Notes: a model not told the origin generated them from the letters alone. 64,000 nucleotides of DNA from HGW-17 sp964516435 (GCA_964516435.1 CAZEZP010000065.1:1-64000); one strand, 5' to 3'. Shown: positions 16,372-26,259, counted from the stretch's first letter. Numbers and translations: made by a program.

Positions 16372-17187
16372 TCAGTACAGCAGCGAGCGCAGGTGCGCCG
16401 ACCCCCTGCGCACCCGGACGAGGATACCCTTGCCTTCGGCGGCGTCCGCCAGCGCGATCTTCGTGGTGTTCTTCACGTCAGGGGCCTCCAGGCGGATGCG
16501 GCCGGTGAAGCCCTCGATCACGTCCACGACGACCGATCCGTCCTCCAGTTCCACCACGATGTCTTCCATGGGGTCTTTCATGCGCTGGCTGATTTCGATG
16601 CGCCCGGATTTCATGCGGATTTTTCCTCTCTGCAGGATGCTGCCGAAGTAGGCGGCGCCCCGGTCGAGGTCGCAATCGAATACGCCCTGGAACGCGCGCA
16701 GGGCCACGTCCACCGCACCGGTGGTCTTGAGAATGAGATCGCCCTGCATGCCCGCCGCGAGGAAGCGGCCGCCCGTCATGGCCACGCTCAGCGGAACCTG
16801 CTGGTTGAGGGGCACCAGGATCGTCAGATGCGAGAACACCTGTTCCCTTCCAGCGAGTTCAGGCAACTGCGGCTTGTAGGTGATGAGCCCGTCCTTGTCC
16901 ATGACAGGCACCACCCCGATGCGGTCCAGCAGTTCCGCGGCGCGCTGCGAGCCGGCCGCATGCGCTTCCCGCTGGATCTGGAACACCGTCTTGTCCGGCA
17001 TGGAGCCCTTCACGGTCACATCGCCAATGTTCTCCACCTTCAGGCGCAGGCGGATGTCCGGGGGCGTCAGGAAGGCGAACTGCGCCGGCTTTTCCGTCTT
17101 CTCCACCACCAGGGCCTTCTTTTCGCCCTGGCAGGCGAACAGGCCGGCAAGGAACGGAATCATCCAGAACCGCGAAAATTTCTTCAT
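16372..17187 (-). CDS. Hypothetical lipoprotein, beta-rich
   Basis: A 271-residue lipoprotein with lipobox LFAC (Cys19). The mature part is rich in short beta strands with recurring patterns (MQGDLILKTTGAVDVALR, GKIRMKSGRIEIS, GFTGRIRLEAP), resembling DUF4097-type beta-helix proteins, but I cannot assign a family firmly. AAGGAGACGGC precedes the ATG. It lies 14 bp after another lipoprotein gene and 24 bp before the hydrolase-like gene, so the three are probably co-expressed. Confidence 0.8.
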   Translation of the reverse strand: MKKFSRFWMIPFLAGLFACQGEKKALVVEKTEKPAQFAFLTPPDIRLRLKVENIGDVTVKGSMPDKTVFQIQREAHAAGSQRAAELLDRIGVVPVMDKDGLITYKPQLPELAGREQVFSHLTILVPLNQQVPLSVAMTGGRFLAAGMQGDLILKTTGAVDVALRAFQGVFDCDLDRGAAYFGSILQRGKIRMKSGRIEISQRMKDPMEDIVVELEDGSVVVDVIEGFTGRIRLEAPDVKNTTKIALADAAEGKGILVRVRRGSAHLRSLLY

Positions 17188-17201
17188 GCCGTCTCCTTCA
17201 T

Positions 17202-17879
17202 CTATGGATTCACGAATAGATTGGTGGTTTCCCACTTGAGGCCGCCCGCTCCCAGCGACGATGCCGCCCGCAGCCGGATGACGCGGGCGGTCTCCGGCAG
17301 CACTTCCCTCCCCTCCACGGTCCTGGGGAAACGCACCAGATACAGGCGGTGGAAAAAGCCGATATACGGAAACATGTCCCGATGGAGCTTGGAGATGGGC
17401 TCGATGACGCGGATTTCCATGGGCAGCACGGGCGGCGCCGAATCGACCTCCAGTGTCAGGCGCCACAGCGAGCGCTTCACGGTTTCGCCCGGCGCCGAGG
17501 CGGGATCGGGCGCGCCCTTTTCCAGGTCGTTCCAGGAATTGTCGCTGGAGACTGCCGCCACGATGAACTCCACGGCCGCATCCAGATCCTGCTGCTGGCG
17601 CGCCCACATGCGCATCTTTTCCGCCTCGGGGAGCCGGTACCAGCGCGAGAGGGCCACCGTGTAGGCCCAGCGGAATTCCCACGACAGCAGCGTGGCATGG
17701 ATGTCCAGCGCGGTATCGAACTGCCGGATGATGCGGTAATGGCGGGTCCAGCGCTTGAGCACGTCGGGATAATCCCCGGCCTTGAACTGCACGGGCGTGC
17801 GTCCGATGTTGACGTACGCGCCCGAGGAGGAGCAGGCGGCGAGCCATCCCGTCAGCAGCAGGCAGGCGAGTCGCTTCAT
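17202..17879 (-). CDS. Hypothetical lipoprotein
   Basis: A 225-residue lipoprotein (LAAC lipobox, Cys16). The mature protein is mostly helical in its first half (DVLKRWTRHYRIIRQFDTALDIHATLLSWEFRW, aromatic-rich) and has a beta-rich second half (IRVIEPISKLHRDMFPYIGFFHRLYLVRFPR). No known domain recognised. It is placed between pyrE (4 bp gap) and a second lipoprotein gene (14 bp gap). Confidence 0.8.
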   Translation of the reverse strand: MKRLACLLLTGWLAACSSSGAYVNIGRTPVQFKAGDYPDVLKRWTRHYRIIRQFDTALDIHATLLSWEFRWAYTVALSRWYRLPEAEKMRMWARQQQDLDAAVEFIVAAVSSDNSWNDLEKGAPDPASAPGETVKRSLWRLTLEVDSAPPVLPMEIRVIEPISKLHRDMFPYIGFFHRLYLVRFPRTVEGREVLPETARVIRLRAASSLGAGGLKWETTNLFVNP

Positions 17880-17883
17880 GGCC

Positions 17884-18453
17884 TTACCGCGCCGCCCGGC
17901 CCGAACGGATGTCCGTGCGGGTGAAGATGGAAACGAAGGGGAGCCGGGCCCGCAGGGCGGCCGCCGCGTCGTTCTCCTCGCGATCCACCAGTGCGATCAC
18001 GCCCAGCACGCGCAGTCCCTCGGCTTCGGCCGCGTCGATGGCCTTGAAGGTGGAGCCGCCCGTGGTCACCACGTCCTCGACCACCACCACCGGAGTTCCC
18101 GGCACCACGGGACCTTCCAGCAGTTTGCCCATGCCATGCGCCTTGGGTTCCTTGCGCAGGTAGAACGCGGTCAGGGGCTTGCCGCCGTCCAGGGCACTGG
18201 TGAGCGATACCGCGCTGGCGATCGGACAGGCGCCGAGCACCACGCCACCCACGGCATCGGCTTCGGGAAAGCGCTCGCGGATCACGTCCAGAAATACGCG
18301 GCCCACGGCCGCATGCCCGTCGGGCCGCAGCACCGTCTGCCGGCAGTCGATGTAGAAATCGCTCTTTTTCCCGGAAGCCAGCGTGACTTCGCCTTCCATA
18401 TAACTGTATTGCAGTAACAATTGCAATAACTTTGTTTTATTTGATTCCATCAT
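17884..18453 (-). CDS. pyrE: Orotate phosphoribosyltransferase
   Basis: A 189-residue enzyme converting orotate and PRPP to orotidine monophosphate in pyrimidine synthesis. The PRPP-binding loop VVVVEDVVTTGGS and the N-terminal SGKKSDFYIDCRQ are intact, and the length is normal. The ATG follows AGGTG with a short spacer; a TTG six codons earlier (18471) is less likely. The first ~20 codons are AT-rich. It follows the aminotransferase gene by 25 bp and precedes two lipoprotein genes. Confidence 0.92.
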   Translation of the reverse strand: MMESNKTKLLQLLLQYSYMEGEVTLASGKKSDFYIDCRQTVLRPDGHAAVGRVFLDVIRERFPEADAVGGVVLGACPIASAVSLTSALDGGKPLTAFYLRKEPKAHGMGKLLEGPVVPGTPVVVVEDVVTTGGSTFKAIDAAEAEGLRVLGVIALVDREENDAAAALRARLPFVSIFTRTDIRSGRAAR

Positions 18454-18478
18454 GAAAGCACCTAAAATCAATTTTTTA

Positions 18479-19681
18479 TCAGTCTTTCGCTCCCGGATAG
18501 GCGCGGACGGCTTCTCCCAGGATTTCCATGGCCCGGCGGCAGTGTTCGCTCTGGAGTACGTAGGCCAGGCGGATTTCGCTCGTGCCAGCGCCCGGCGTGG
18601 CGTAGAAGCCGGCGCCCGGAGCCACCATCACCGTCTCGCCGGCGCTGGAGAAGTCCGTAAGCAGCCAGCGGGCGAACGCGTCCCCGTCGTCTACGGGCAA
18701 TTGCGCCATGATGTAGAAGGCACCGTGCGGCTTGCGGCACACCACGCCCGGGATGCGCATGAGACCCTCATAGATGGCGTCGCGGCGGGCCTGGTACTCC
18801 CTGCGCACATTCTCGTAGTAGCCGGCGTCCAGGTTGTACAGGGAAACGGCGGCCACCTGCTCGGCCGTGGCGGGGCACAGGCGCGCCTGGCCGAAGCGCA
18901 GGATGGACTGGAACAGTTCCGGGTTCTTGGTCACCAGGTTGCCCACGCGCGCGCCGCAGGCCGAGAAACGCTTGGAGATGGAATCGCACAGCAGGATGCG
19001 CTCGTATCCGCGCCCCAGGGCCAGCATGGACGTGGGCGTTTCGCCGTCGTAGGCGAATTCGCGGTACACCTCGTCGGAGATCACGAACAGATCGTGCTCG
19101 ATCGCGATGTCCAGCACCATCTCGAGTTCGCCGCGCGTGAGCACGGTGCCCGTGGGGTTGTTGGGAGAGCACACCAGGATCGCCCGGGTGCGGGGCGTGA
19201 TCAGTTTTTCGATTTCTTCCCGGGCCGGCAGGTGGAAGCCGTTCTCAGCGCGCGTGGTGTAGGGCACGAGCTTCACGCCGGCGTAGATGGCGAAGCCGAT
19301 GTAGTTCGTGTAGAAAGGCTCGAACACGATGACTTCGTCGCCGGGATTGGCCGTGGCCAGAAAGGCGAAGAACAGCGCTTCCGATCCGCCGATGGTGGCC
19401 ATGACCTCGCTGGGCTCCACCGGGAGACCGAGCCGCTGGTAGTAGCCGGCCACCGCCTTCTGGAACTCTGGCAGCCCCTGCGACGGGCCGTAGCCGAGCA
19501 CCGGGGGCAGATCGGAATTCAGGGCCTGGAAGAACACTTCCGGCGTGGGGATGTCGGGCTGCCCGATGTTGAGCTTGTAGATGTGGACGCCCCGTTTCCT
19601 GGCTTCCAGTTCCAGCGGCAGCAACTTGCGGATGGGAGACGGCGGGATATCGATGGCGCGCTGTGAGAATTGCAGGGACAT
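18479..19681 (-). CDS. Class I/II pyridoxal-phosphate aminotransferase
   Basis: A 400-residue fold-type I aminotransferase of the aspartate aminotransferase-like group. Visible are the substrate/cofactor segments NIGQPDIPTP, GGSEALFFAF, CSPNNPTGTV, SDEVYREFAYDG, the PLP lysine in DSISKRFSACGARVG and a C-terminal substrate arginine in EIRLAY. Substrate (aspartate, alanine or a branched/aromatic acid) cannot be fixed. GGAGGATCCGC precedes the ATG. First gene of the minus-strand pyrE operon; its start region is divergent from an FG-GAP lipoprotein. Confidence 0.9.
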   Translation of the reverse strand: MSLQFSQRAIDIPPSPIRKLLPLELEARKRGVHIYKLNIGQPDIPTPEVFFQALNSDLPPVLGYGPSQGLPEFQKAVAGYYQRLGLPVEPSEVMATIGGSEALFFAFLATANPGDEVIVFEPFYTNYIGFAIYAGVKLVPYTTRAENGFHLPAREEIEKLITPRTRAILVCSPNNPTGTVLTRGELEMVLDIAIEHDLFVISDEVYREFAYDGETPTSMLALGRGYERILLCDSISKRFSACGARVGNLVTKNPELFQSILRFGQARLCPATAEQVAAVSLYNLDAGYYENVRREYQARRDAIYEGLMRIPGVVCRKPHGAFYIMAQLPVDDGDAFARWLLTDFSSAGETVMVAPGAGFYATPGAGTSEIRLAYVLQSEHCRRAMEILGEAVRAYPGAKD

Positions 19682-19908
19682 GCGGATCCTCCGGTGGAAA
19701 TTCGGTTGACGCCGCACGGGCCATGACGGCGGATTCCCGGCGGCGCGGCTTGCCTCGCGCAAGAAGTACCCGACCCCCTGCTTTTGTGCAAGGGAAACCA
19801 TGCGTGAAACCGGGCGCCCGGTCATGGAAATCACGCATGGCGAAAATGCCGATTCGTGATAGAAACGGCTCGGGACAGATTTCAACGATGGAAAGGAAGA
19901 ATGCAGGC

Positions 19909-21510
19909 ATGAATCCTTCGCAGATGAAAATGCACGTGGTCCTTTCATTTCTGGTCCTCCTTGCGTCCGCGTGGATGGGGTGCTCGGATTCCGGAGGAAA
20001 GCGCGGGCACGAACTGGGAGAGACGAATCCCACCTGCCAGGCGCAGGGTCCCGCGCGGCCCGTGCCGGAACCGGTCCTGGTGCGCACGTATCCCGCTTCG
20101 TGGGACGAGAACTGGTTCGGCTCGCCGGCCTTCGCGGATCTGGACGGCGACGGGAAGAACGAGGTGATCGCGGGTCGTCACAGCGTGCTGTACGTGTGGC
20201 CGGCCGAAGGCGACGTCCTGTGGCGGGCGCCCATGGGACAGGATGCCTCCAGTGCGGACGATCACGGGGAGGCCCGGCAGTACGCGGCGCCCGCCATCGG
20301 GGATTTCGATGGCGACGGGTTTCTGGAGATCGCGACCGCGTATTCGCATTTCGTGGCCGTATACAGGCATGATGGCACATTCGCTCCCGGCTGGCCGGTC
20401 TCTTTCGGCGACAGCGAGATCCGGTCCGTGGCGGCGGCGGATCTGGACCACGACGGCTTCTGGGAAATCGCGGCCGTCAAGACCTCCGATGGGCCGGTGA
20501 CAGTGGTTTTCGACCACCAGGGGCGCATCCGGGACGGCTGGCCGCAGGTGGACTGCGAGAACTGCTATGACTACGGCGGCTACAACCAGAACATCGGGCT
20601 GGCGGATGTCGCGGGGGATGGCGATCTGGAGGTGATTTCCACGTACGACTGCTCGTACATCGGCTTTTTCACGAAGGATGGAGACGCCCTGCCGGCGCAT
20701 CCGGACCTGCACGGCGAAGCGATCCCGTCCGTGCCGATGTTCCACGACTGGGCGCTGCAGGTGCAGGGCTGGGGGCCCGATGGCGAGGACCGGGACGAGT
20801 TCACCGATTCGCCGCCCGTTTTCGGTGATGTGGACGGCGATGGAAGACTGGAAATAATTTTATACAGCGATCATGAGCGTGCCGGAGAGTACAAGAACCG
20901 TGGCAACTGCCTGTGGGTGCTTAAGGCGGATCTCTCCCGCGTGCCCGGCTTCGAATGGCCGATCTGCTCCGGCGGCCCGCTGTTCGAGGGGTACGAGGAC
21001 AACATCGTGCAGGTGGCGCCGGTGCCGGCCGTGGCCGACATCCAGGGGGATCCGCGCCCGGAGATCATCGTGCCATCCTACGACGGGCTCATGCGCGCGT
21101 ATGGTCCCGACGGCACGGAACTGTGGTCCTTGGAATTCGATGCTCCGGGCGGCTCCTTCATCGGGGCTTCCGGCGCGGTGGTGGCGGATCTCAACGGCGA
21201 TGGCCGCCCGGAGGTGATCTTCACCACGTATTCCATGGACGACGGCAAATCCCACCTGTACATCGTCTCCGCCGGCGGCACGGTGCTGCACCGGGTCCCC
21301 ATCGCCAGGCGCGGCGCCATGAGCCCCCCGACCGTGGGCGACGTGGATGGCGATGGCCAACTGGACATCCTCCTCTCCCTCAAGGACACGCTGGGCGGTG
21401 GCGCCGGCGGCGTGCAACTATGGACGGTTCCACAGGCCGGCACGTCCTGCGTCCTCTGGGCTACGGGCCGCGGCAACATGGCCCGCACGGGCACCGCCGA
21501 AATCCAGTGA
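19909..21510 (+). CDS. FG-GAP/VCBS-repeat lipoprotein
   Basis: A 533-residue surface lipoprotein (lipobox WMGC, Cys25). The mature protein is built of about seven FG-GAP/VCBS-type units of the form F-DLDGDGKNEVI, IGDFDGDGFLEIA, DVDGDGRLEII, DLNGDGRPEVI, DVDGDGQLDIL, likely a seven-bladed beta-propeller with calcium in each DxDGDG loop. Such proteins act in adhesion or extracellular binding. Start chosen for AAAGGAAG nine bases upstream; an ATG seven codons before it (19888) is possible. Stands alone between a divergent aminotransferase gene and the kinase gene. Confidence 0.88.
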   Translation: MNPSQMKMHVVLSFLVLLASAWMGCSDSGGKRGHELGETNPTCQAQGPARPVPEPVLVRTYPASWDENWFGSPAFADLDGDGKNEVIAGRHSVLYVWPAEGDVLWRAPMGQDASSADDHGEARQYAAPAIGDFDGDGFLEIATAYSHFVAVYRHDGTFAPGWPVSFGDSEIRSVAAADLDHDGFWEIAAVKTSDGPVTVVFDHQGRIRDGWPQVDCENCYDYGGYNQNIGLADVAGDGDLEVISTYDCSYIGFFTKDGDALPAHPDLHGEAIPSVPMFHDWALQVQGWGPDGEDRDEFTDSPPVFGDVDGDGRLEIILYSDHERAGEYKNRGNCLWVLKADLSRVPGFEWPICSGGPLFEGYEDNIVQVAPVPAVADIQGDPRPEIIVPSYDGLMRAYGPDGTELWSLEFDAPGGSFIGASGAVVADLNGDGRPEVIFTTYSMDDGKSHLYIVSAGGTVLHRVPIARRGAMSPPTVGDVDGDGQLDILLSLKDTLGGGAGGVQLWTVPQAGTSCVLWATGRGNMARTGTAEIQ

Positions 21511-21673
21511 ATCGGGTTTCATGTTCAAAACAATCCCATGAATATCATTCATTTGCCGATTCTTCCTTTCCGGAGGGCAAACCGTCCTTTTCCATTCGCC
21601 CGAAATCGAATATCCTCGCGCCGTTTTCCCTGCACCCTGCGGGTGCTGGTTTCATTTCCAGACCGATGAAGTC

Positions 21674-24600
21674 ATGACCGAATCCGAATTCTTTTCCGGC
21701 AACGAGCGATTCGAACTGCTTTCCGTCCTGGGCAAGGGCGGCATGAGCATCGTGTACGAGGCCTATGACCGGCATCTGGGACGCAAGGTGGCGCTCAAGA
21801 CCCTGTGTTCCCTGGGCGGCAACGAGTTGTACCGGCTCAAGACGGAATTCCGGGTCCTGCAGGAGATGGAGCACCCCAACCTCGTGTCGCTCGGGGAACT
21901 CTTCGAGGACAGGGGCCGCTGGTTCTTCACCATGGAACTGGTCCGGGGGGTGGACATCCTCACCTACGTGCGCGGTCTGGAACCGCCCGGCTTCTTTCCG
22001 TCGGACGCCGGCCGGTGCAAGGCGGCGGAGCGCAGGATGCCCTTCGACGAGGGGCGCCTGCGGGATGCCTTCTCCCAACTGGCGTCGGCGCTGGAGGTCA
22101 TCCACTCGCACCAGCGGGTGCACCGGGACATCAAGCCGGCCAACATCCTCGTGCAGGCCGACGGGCGGCTGGTGCTGCTGGATTTCGGCCTGGTCACGCA
22201 GGTCGAGCCCGGCCTGCAGTCGGTGGATCATCAGATGCCCGTGGGAACCATCACGTACATGGCGCCCGAGCAGGCGGCTTCGATGGAAATCACGCCCAAG
22301 GCGGACTGGTACAGTTTCGGTGTGCTGCTCTTCGAGGCGCTGGCGGGCCGTCCGCCCTTCTCCGGCACGTACAACCAGTTGCTGCTGGCCAAGCGCTACA
22401 ACGTGCCGCCCAATCCGCGGGACATCGTCCCCGGCATTCCGGAGGACCTGGCCGACCTGGCCATGGCGCTCATGAGCTACAACGCGGCCGCCCGGCCCGG
22501 GGCCCGGGAAGTGCGCCGCGTGCTTAAGCGCGACGGGTTTCCCGTGGTGATCCCGGAAACCGCGGCCGAAACGCACGGCCCCATATTCATCGGGCGCGAC
22601 CGGGAAATCGGAAGGATTCTCGAAACCTTCCAGGAGGTCCGGGAGAACGGTTTCCGCGCACTCCTGGTGGAGGGCGCTTCGGGGCTTGGAAAAAGCGAAC
22701 TGCTCCGGATGGCGGGACGCCTGATCCTGGACGAGACGCCGGGAGCCATCGTGTTGTGGGGGCGCTGCAACGAGCGCGAATCCGTATCGTTCAAGGCCTT
22801 CGACGGAGTCGTGGACGCGCTCAGCCGAAACCTGCTGCGCCTGTCCGAGCGGGAACTGGGCCGCCTGACGCCCATGAACGTGGATCTGCTGACCCGCGTG
22901 TTCCCGGTACTCTCCTGCCTCAACGATCCCGGCGCGCCCCTGTCCCGCCGGCCGCGCCAGGAATACGATCCGCAGGAGGTGCGCAGCCTCGCCTTCACGG
23001 CGCTGCGGGAGCACCTGTCGCTTCTGGCCGATCTGCACCCTGTGGTGGTCATCATCGACGACATCCAGTGGGCCGACAAGGACAGCATCCAGTTGCTGCG
23101 GGCGCTCACGCAGCCGCCGGACCCGCCCGCGATCCTGCTGGTCATGTCCATGCGCACGAATCCCGATGCGGAGAACGATTCCGATGCCGGGGAATGGCTT
23201 TCCCGCCTGCCCTTCCATCTGGAAAGGATGCAACTCGAACCCCTGCCGCCGGACGCTTCCTGCCAACTGGCGCAGGAACTGATGGAAGTGCTTCCCATTC
23301 CCCCGGGCGCACCCTTGCCAAAGCCGGAGCACATCGCGCTGGAGGCCGGCGGGCACCCGCTGTTCATCCAGGAACTGGTGCAGCACCTCACTGCGGCCGG
23401 CGGAAAGGGCACCCTGCAGGGACGGCTCAAGCTCGACGACGTACTCTGGGCGCGCGTGCGCCAACTGGAGCCCGAACTGGCCCATCTGGTCGAACTGGCC
23501 TGCGTTTCCTTCGGGCCGCTGCGCCAGGATGCGGCGGGATTCGCGATGGGCGTATCTCCGGCCGAGGTGTTCCGGATGGCCACGCGGCTGAAGATCCTGC
23601 GTCTGGTGCGCACCACGGGGCCCGGCGTCCAGGACGTGGTGGAGCCCTATCACGATCGGGTGCGCGAAGCCGTGCTCGCCCGCATGGATCCGGAGGTCAA
23701 GAAGACGTGGCACCGGGCGCTCGTGCGGGTGCTCAGTTCCGCGCGGCACGTGGAGCCGGAGCGGCTCGCGGAACACCTGGCCGCCATCGGCGAGCGGGAG
23801 GAAGCCGCGCGCATGTTCGTGGCGGCGGCCGATCACGCTGCGGAGAAACTGGCCTTCGACCGCGCCGCGGGGCTGTACGAGCGGGCCGTGCACCTGCTCG
23901 GGGAGAACCTGCCGGAGGATCATCCGCAGATCCGGGATCTCAACCTCAGGCTGGGCAATGCGCTGGCCAACGCGGGCCGCGGAAAGGAAGCCTCCCGTGC
24001 GTTGCTGGATGCCGTCCGCGGCGCGCGGGCCGCTGAGGCACTGGACATCAAGCGCCGGGCCGCCGAGCAGTTGATGTACTGCGGATTCATCGACGAGGGC
24101 CTGGCGGTGCTCGAGGAAGTGCTCCGGCTCATCGGGGAGCGCGTTCCGCGCACGGCCTTCGGGCGGCTCGTGGGTCTCATGTGGCAGCGCCTGATGCTGC
24201 GCCTGCGCGGCATTTCGTACCAGGAGCGCGACGAGACCCAGATTCCGCGCGTGGATCTGGTGCATACGGACATCCTCAAATCCCTGACCATGGGTGTGGG
24301 TGGCGCCAATGTGCTCCTGGCTTCCTATTCCTGCGTGCGCCTCCTGCGACAGGCCCTGCGCATCGGGGAAACGGCGCGCATCTTCTTCGGGCTGTGCATG
24401 GAGGCCAATCTCGTTTCGGCCAACAATCCGGAATCCGCCTACCTGCGCCGGCTGATGGCCGAGTGCGAAAAGATTCAGAAGAACTGGAAGGGGCCGCGCC
24501 TCCCCTACATCGAGACGGCCTATTCGTTCGCCCACTTCATGCGGGGATCCTGGGCCGAGTCGCGCCGGTACACCCAGTCCGCCCTGCGCATCATCGACGA

Positions 24601-25396
24601 GCATGGCGGCATGTTCTGGGAACGCGGGATGATGAACAACAACTTCATCTGGGCCTCGTTCTACCTGGGCGAGATCGACGCCATGGAGCACCACGCCCAG
24701 ATGGTGCTGCGCGATGCCCGCAACCGCGGCGATCTCTTCTCCATGTCCGGGATGGTCCTGGGGCTTGGCAACTTTCCCATCCTGAACCGGGAGGGACCCC
24801 AGCGGGCCGCCCACGTCATCGACGAGATCCTGCGGCAGTGGTCCGTGGACGGCTATCACCTGCAGCATTACTGGGCGCTCCTGGCGCGGGCCAACATCGA
24901 GATCTTCCTGGGCCGCCCCGAGCGGGCGCTGGAGAGCGTGCAGAAGGACTGGGGCCGGCTGCGCAACCACCTGCTGATGCTGATTCCCGCGGTGCGCAAC
25001 GAATCGCGGTTCCTGCGCGGAAGGGCCGCCCTGTCGCTGGCCGCCCGGGAGAAGGGCGAAAGGAAGCGGGAACTGTTTCGGCGGGTGCTCGAGGATTGTG
25101 CGAAGCTCTTCCGGCAGAAGTTGCCGTGGACGCAGGCCACGGGGCTCTTGCTGGCGGCAGGGGCGCAACTGGAGGAACGGCCCGAGGAAGCCGTTGCGTC
25201 CCTGAGGAAATCGCTTTCGCTGCTGGAGGAATGCAGCATGCGCCTGTATGCGGCGGCTGTGCGCATCCGGCTGGGGCAACTCCTGGGAGGGGATGAAGGG
25301 CGAAGAATGCAGGACGAAGGCTTCGCCTACATGAAATCCCAGAACATCCGCAATCCGCCGGCCATGCTGGAGATTCTCGCGCCCGGATTCGGGTGA
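21674..25396 (+). CDS. Ser/Thr kinase - AAA ATPase - TPR hybrid regulator
   Basis: A 1240-residue cytoplasmic regulator. Residues ~13-285 are an active-looking Hanks-type kinase: GKGGMS loop, Lys42, HRD150-152, D170FG and APEQ. Residues ~305-570 are an AAA_16/STAND-type ATPase: Walker A GASGLGKS (334-341) and Walker B VVVIIDDIQWAD. The remaining ~650 residues are helical, TPR-like (YERAVHLLGENLPEDHP, ALDIKRRAAEQLMYCGF). This architecture is typical of large eukaryotic-like kinases of Myxococcota, where the ATPase-TPR part senses a partner. No transmembrane segment and no cognate partner gene next to it. The ATG has only a weak ribosome site. Confidence 0.88.
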   Translation: MTESEFFSGNERFELLSVLGKGGMSIVYEAYDRHLGRKVALKTLCSLGGNELYRLKTEFRVLQEMEHPNLVSLGELFEDRGRWFFTMELVRGVDILTYVRGLEPPGFFPSDAGRCKAAERRMPFDEGRLRDAFSQLASALEVIHSHQRVHRDIKPANILVQADGRLVLLDFGLVTQVEPGLQSVDHQMPVGTITYMAPEQAASMEITPKADWYSFGVLLFEALAGRPPFSGTYNQLLLAKRYNVPPNPRDIVPGIPEDLADLAMALMSYNAAARPGAREVRRVLKRDGFPVVIPETAAETHGPIFIGRDREIGRILETFQEVRENGFRALLVEGASGLGKSELLRMAGRLILDETPGAIVLWGRCNERESVSFKAFDGVVDALSRNLLRLSERELGRLTPMNVDLLTRVFPVLSCLNDPGAPLSRRPRQEYDPQEVRSLAFTALREHLSLLADLHPVVVIIDDIQWADKDSIQLLRALTQPPDPPAILLVMSMRTNPDAENDSDAGEWLSRLPFHLERMQLEPLPPDASCQLAQELMEVLPIPPGAPLPKPEHIALEAGGHPLFIQELVQHLTAAGGKGTLQGRLKLDDVLWARVRQLEPELAHLVELACVSFGPLRQDAAGFAMGVSPAEVFRMATRLKILRLVRTTGPGVQDVVEPYHDRVREAVLARMDPEVKKTWHRALVRVLSSARHVEPERLAEHLAAIGEREEAARMFVAAADHAAEKLAFDRAAGLYERAVHLLGENLPEDHPQIRDLNLRLGNALANAGRGKEASRALLDAVRGARAAEALDIKRRAAEQLMYCGFIDEGLAVLEEVLRLIGERVPRTAFGRLVGLMWQRLMLRLRGISYQERDETQIPRVDLVHTDILKSLTMGVGGANVLLASYSCVRLLRQALRIGETARIFFGLCMEANLVSANNPESAYLRRLMAECEKIQKNWKGPRLPYIETAYSFAHFMRGSWAESRRYTQSALRIIDEHGGMFWERGMMNNNFIWASFYLGEIDAMEHHAQMVLRDARNRGDLFSMSGMVLGLGNFPILNREGPQRAAHVIDEILRQWSVDGYHLQHYWALLARANIEIFLGRPERALESVQKDWGRLRNHLLMLIPAVRNESRFLRGRAALSLAAREKGERKRELFRRVLEDCAKLFRQKLPWTQATGLLLAAGAQLEERPEEAVASLRKSLSLLEECSMRLYAAAVRIRLGQLLGGDEGRRMQDEGFAYMKSQNIRNPPAMLEILAPGFG

Positions 25397-25420
25397 TTCG
25401 CGGAATCCGCCGTTTGCAGC

Positions 25421-25448
25421 TTGACATTCCGCCCCGCTTCACTAACTT
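25421..25448 (+). promoter_or_regulatory. Candidate sigma-70 promoter for the yceD-rpmF-rib operon
   Basis: A perfect -35 TTGACA (25421-25426), a 16-bp spacer and TAACTT (25443-25448) lie about 40 bp before the first ATG of the operon. The -10 is a partial match. A 7-bp stem (CGGATTC/GAATCCG, 25384-25409) overlaps the preceding kinase stop codon but lacks a T-tract. Confidence 0.5.
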
Positions 25449-25494
25449 CGCCCGCGGTTTGCCTCCGGGCAGACATGAAAGTGAATGTGAATCC

Positions 25495-26040
25495 ATGCAG
25501 GACCTCGTGTTTTCCATCCGCCAACTCCAGGAAGCCCCGCTGGAACTGGATTTCGACATCGATTCCGAAAGCATCGCCGAGCGGATGGGAGATCTCGTGG
25601 ATCCCGCGCAGCCGTCAAAGGTCCATGGCCATCTGCACGTGGAAAAACTGCGGGGCTCCATCCTGGTGGAAGGCACCGTGAGCGGCACCCTGTTCACGGT
25701 ATGCAGCCGATGCCTGGAAAGCGCCCGCCTGTCCGCGGATGGCACGTTCCGGCTGATCCTGATGCCGCGGCCCGCCTTTTCCAAGGGCGAGATCGAACTG
25801 GCCGAGGACGATCTCGACACGGCCTACTACACGGGCGACCAGATCGACCTGCAGCCGCACCTGTGGGATCACCTCATTCTTTCCATCCCGCAGCAGCCGC
25901 TGTGCTCGCCGGATTGCAGGGGCATCGACGTGCATGTTCCGGGCGTCACGGTCAATGGGGATTTCGCTTGCGAATCCAGTTTTTCCGTGCTAAAAACCCT
26001 TTCCTCAAATCCGGGCCCTTCGGCTCCGGACCGCAAGTGA
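25495..26040 (+). CDS. YceD/DUF177 family protein
   Basis: A 181-residue protein of the YceD family, which is linked to 23S rRNA accumulation and typically sits directly before rpmF, as here. The paired cysteine motifs CSRCLES and PLCSPDCRG, likely zinc ligands, are present, with the acidic middle segment and the conserved LQPHLWDHLILSIPQQPLC block. The ATG lies about 45 bp after a candidate promoter. Ends 12 bp before rpmF. Confidence 0.85.
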   Translation: MQDLVFSIRQLQEAPLELDFDIDSESIAERMGDLVDPAQPSKVHGHLHVEKLRGSILVEGTVSGTLFTVCSRCLESARLSADGTFRLILMPRPAFSKGEIELAEDDLDTAYYTGDQIDLQPHLWDHLILSIPQQPLCSPDCRGIDVHVPGVTVNGDFACESSFSVLKTLSSNPGPSAPDRK

Positions 26041-26052
26041 GCGAGGTGTGAC

Positions 26053-26256
26053 ATGGCAGTTCCAAAGCAGAGACAATCCAAGATGCGTCGCGACATGCGC
26101 CGTTCGCAGCACGACAAGATCGATCCCCCGAACGTGGGGAAATGCGCGAGTTGCGGCGAGCCCCGCCTGCCCCACCGGGCCTGCCCGGCCTGCGGTTATT
26201 ACGGCGGCAACAAGAACCGCGAAGGATCCAAGTACGATTCCCTCATCGTCAGTTAG
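26053..26256 (+). CDS. rpmF: 50S ribosomal protein L32
   Basis: A 67-residue L32 protein with the usual basic N-terminus (MAVPKQRQSKMRRDMRRSQ) and four zinc-ligand cysteines in CASCG and CPACG. It is the second gene of the operon and is followed after three bases by rpiB, not by the plsX-fabH pair often found downstream of rpmF. Confidence 0.97.
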   Translation: MAVPKQRQSKMRRDMRRSQHDKIDPPNVGKCASCGEPRLPHRACPACGYYGGNKNREGSKYDSLIVS

Positions 26257-26259
26257 CCG

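Noticed and set aside
21632..21646. GCACCC/GGGTGC hairpin before the kinase gene as terminator
   Set aside because: Six-bp stem with a 3-base loop and no T-run after it; it may only be leader structure.
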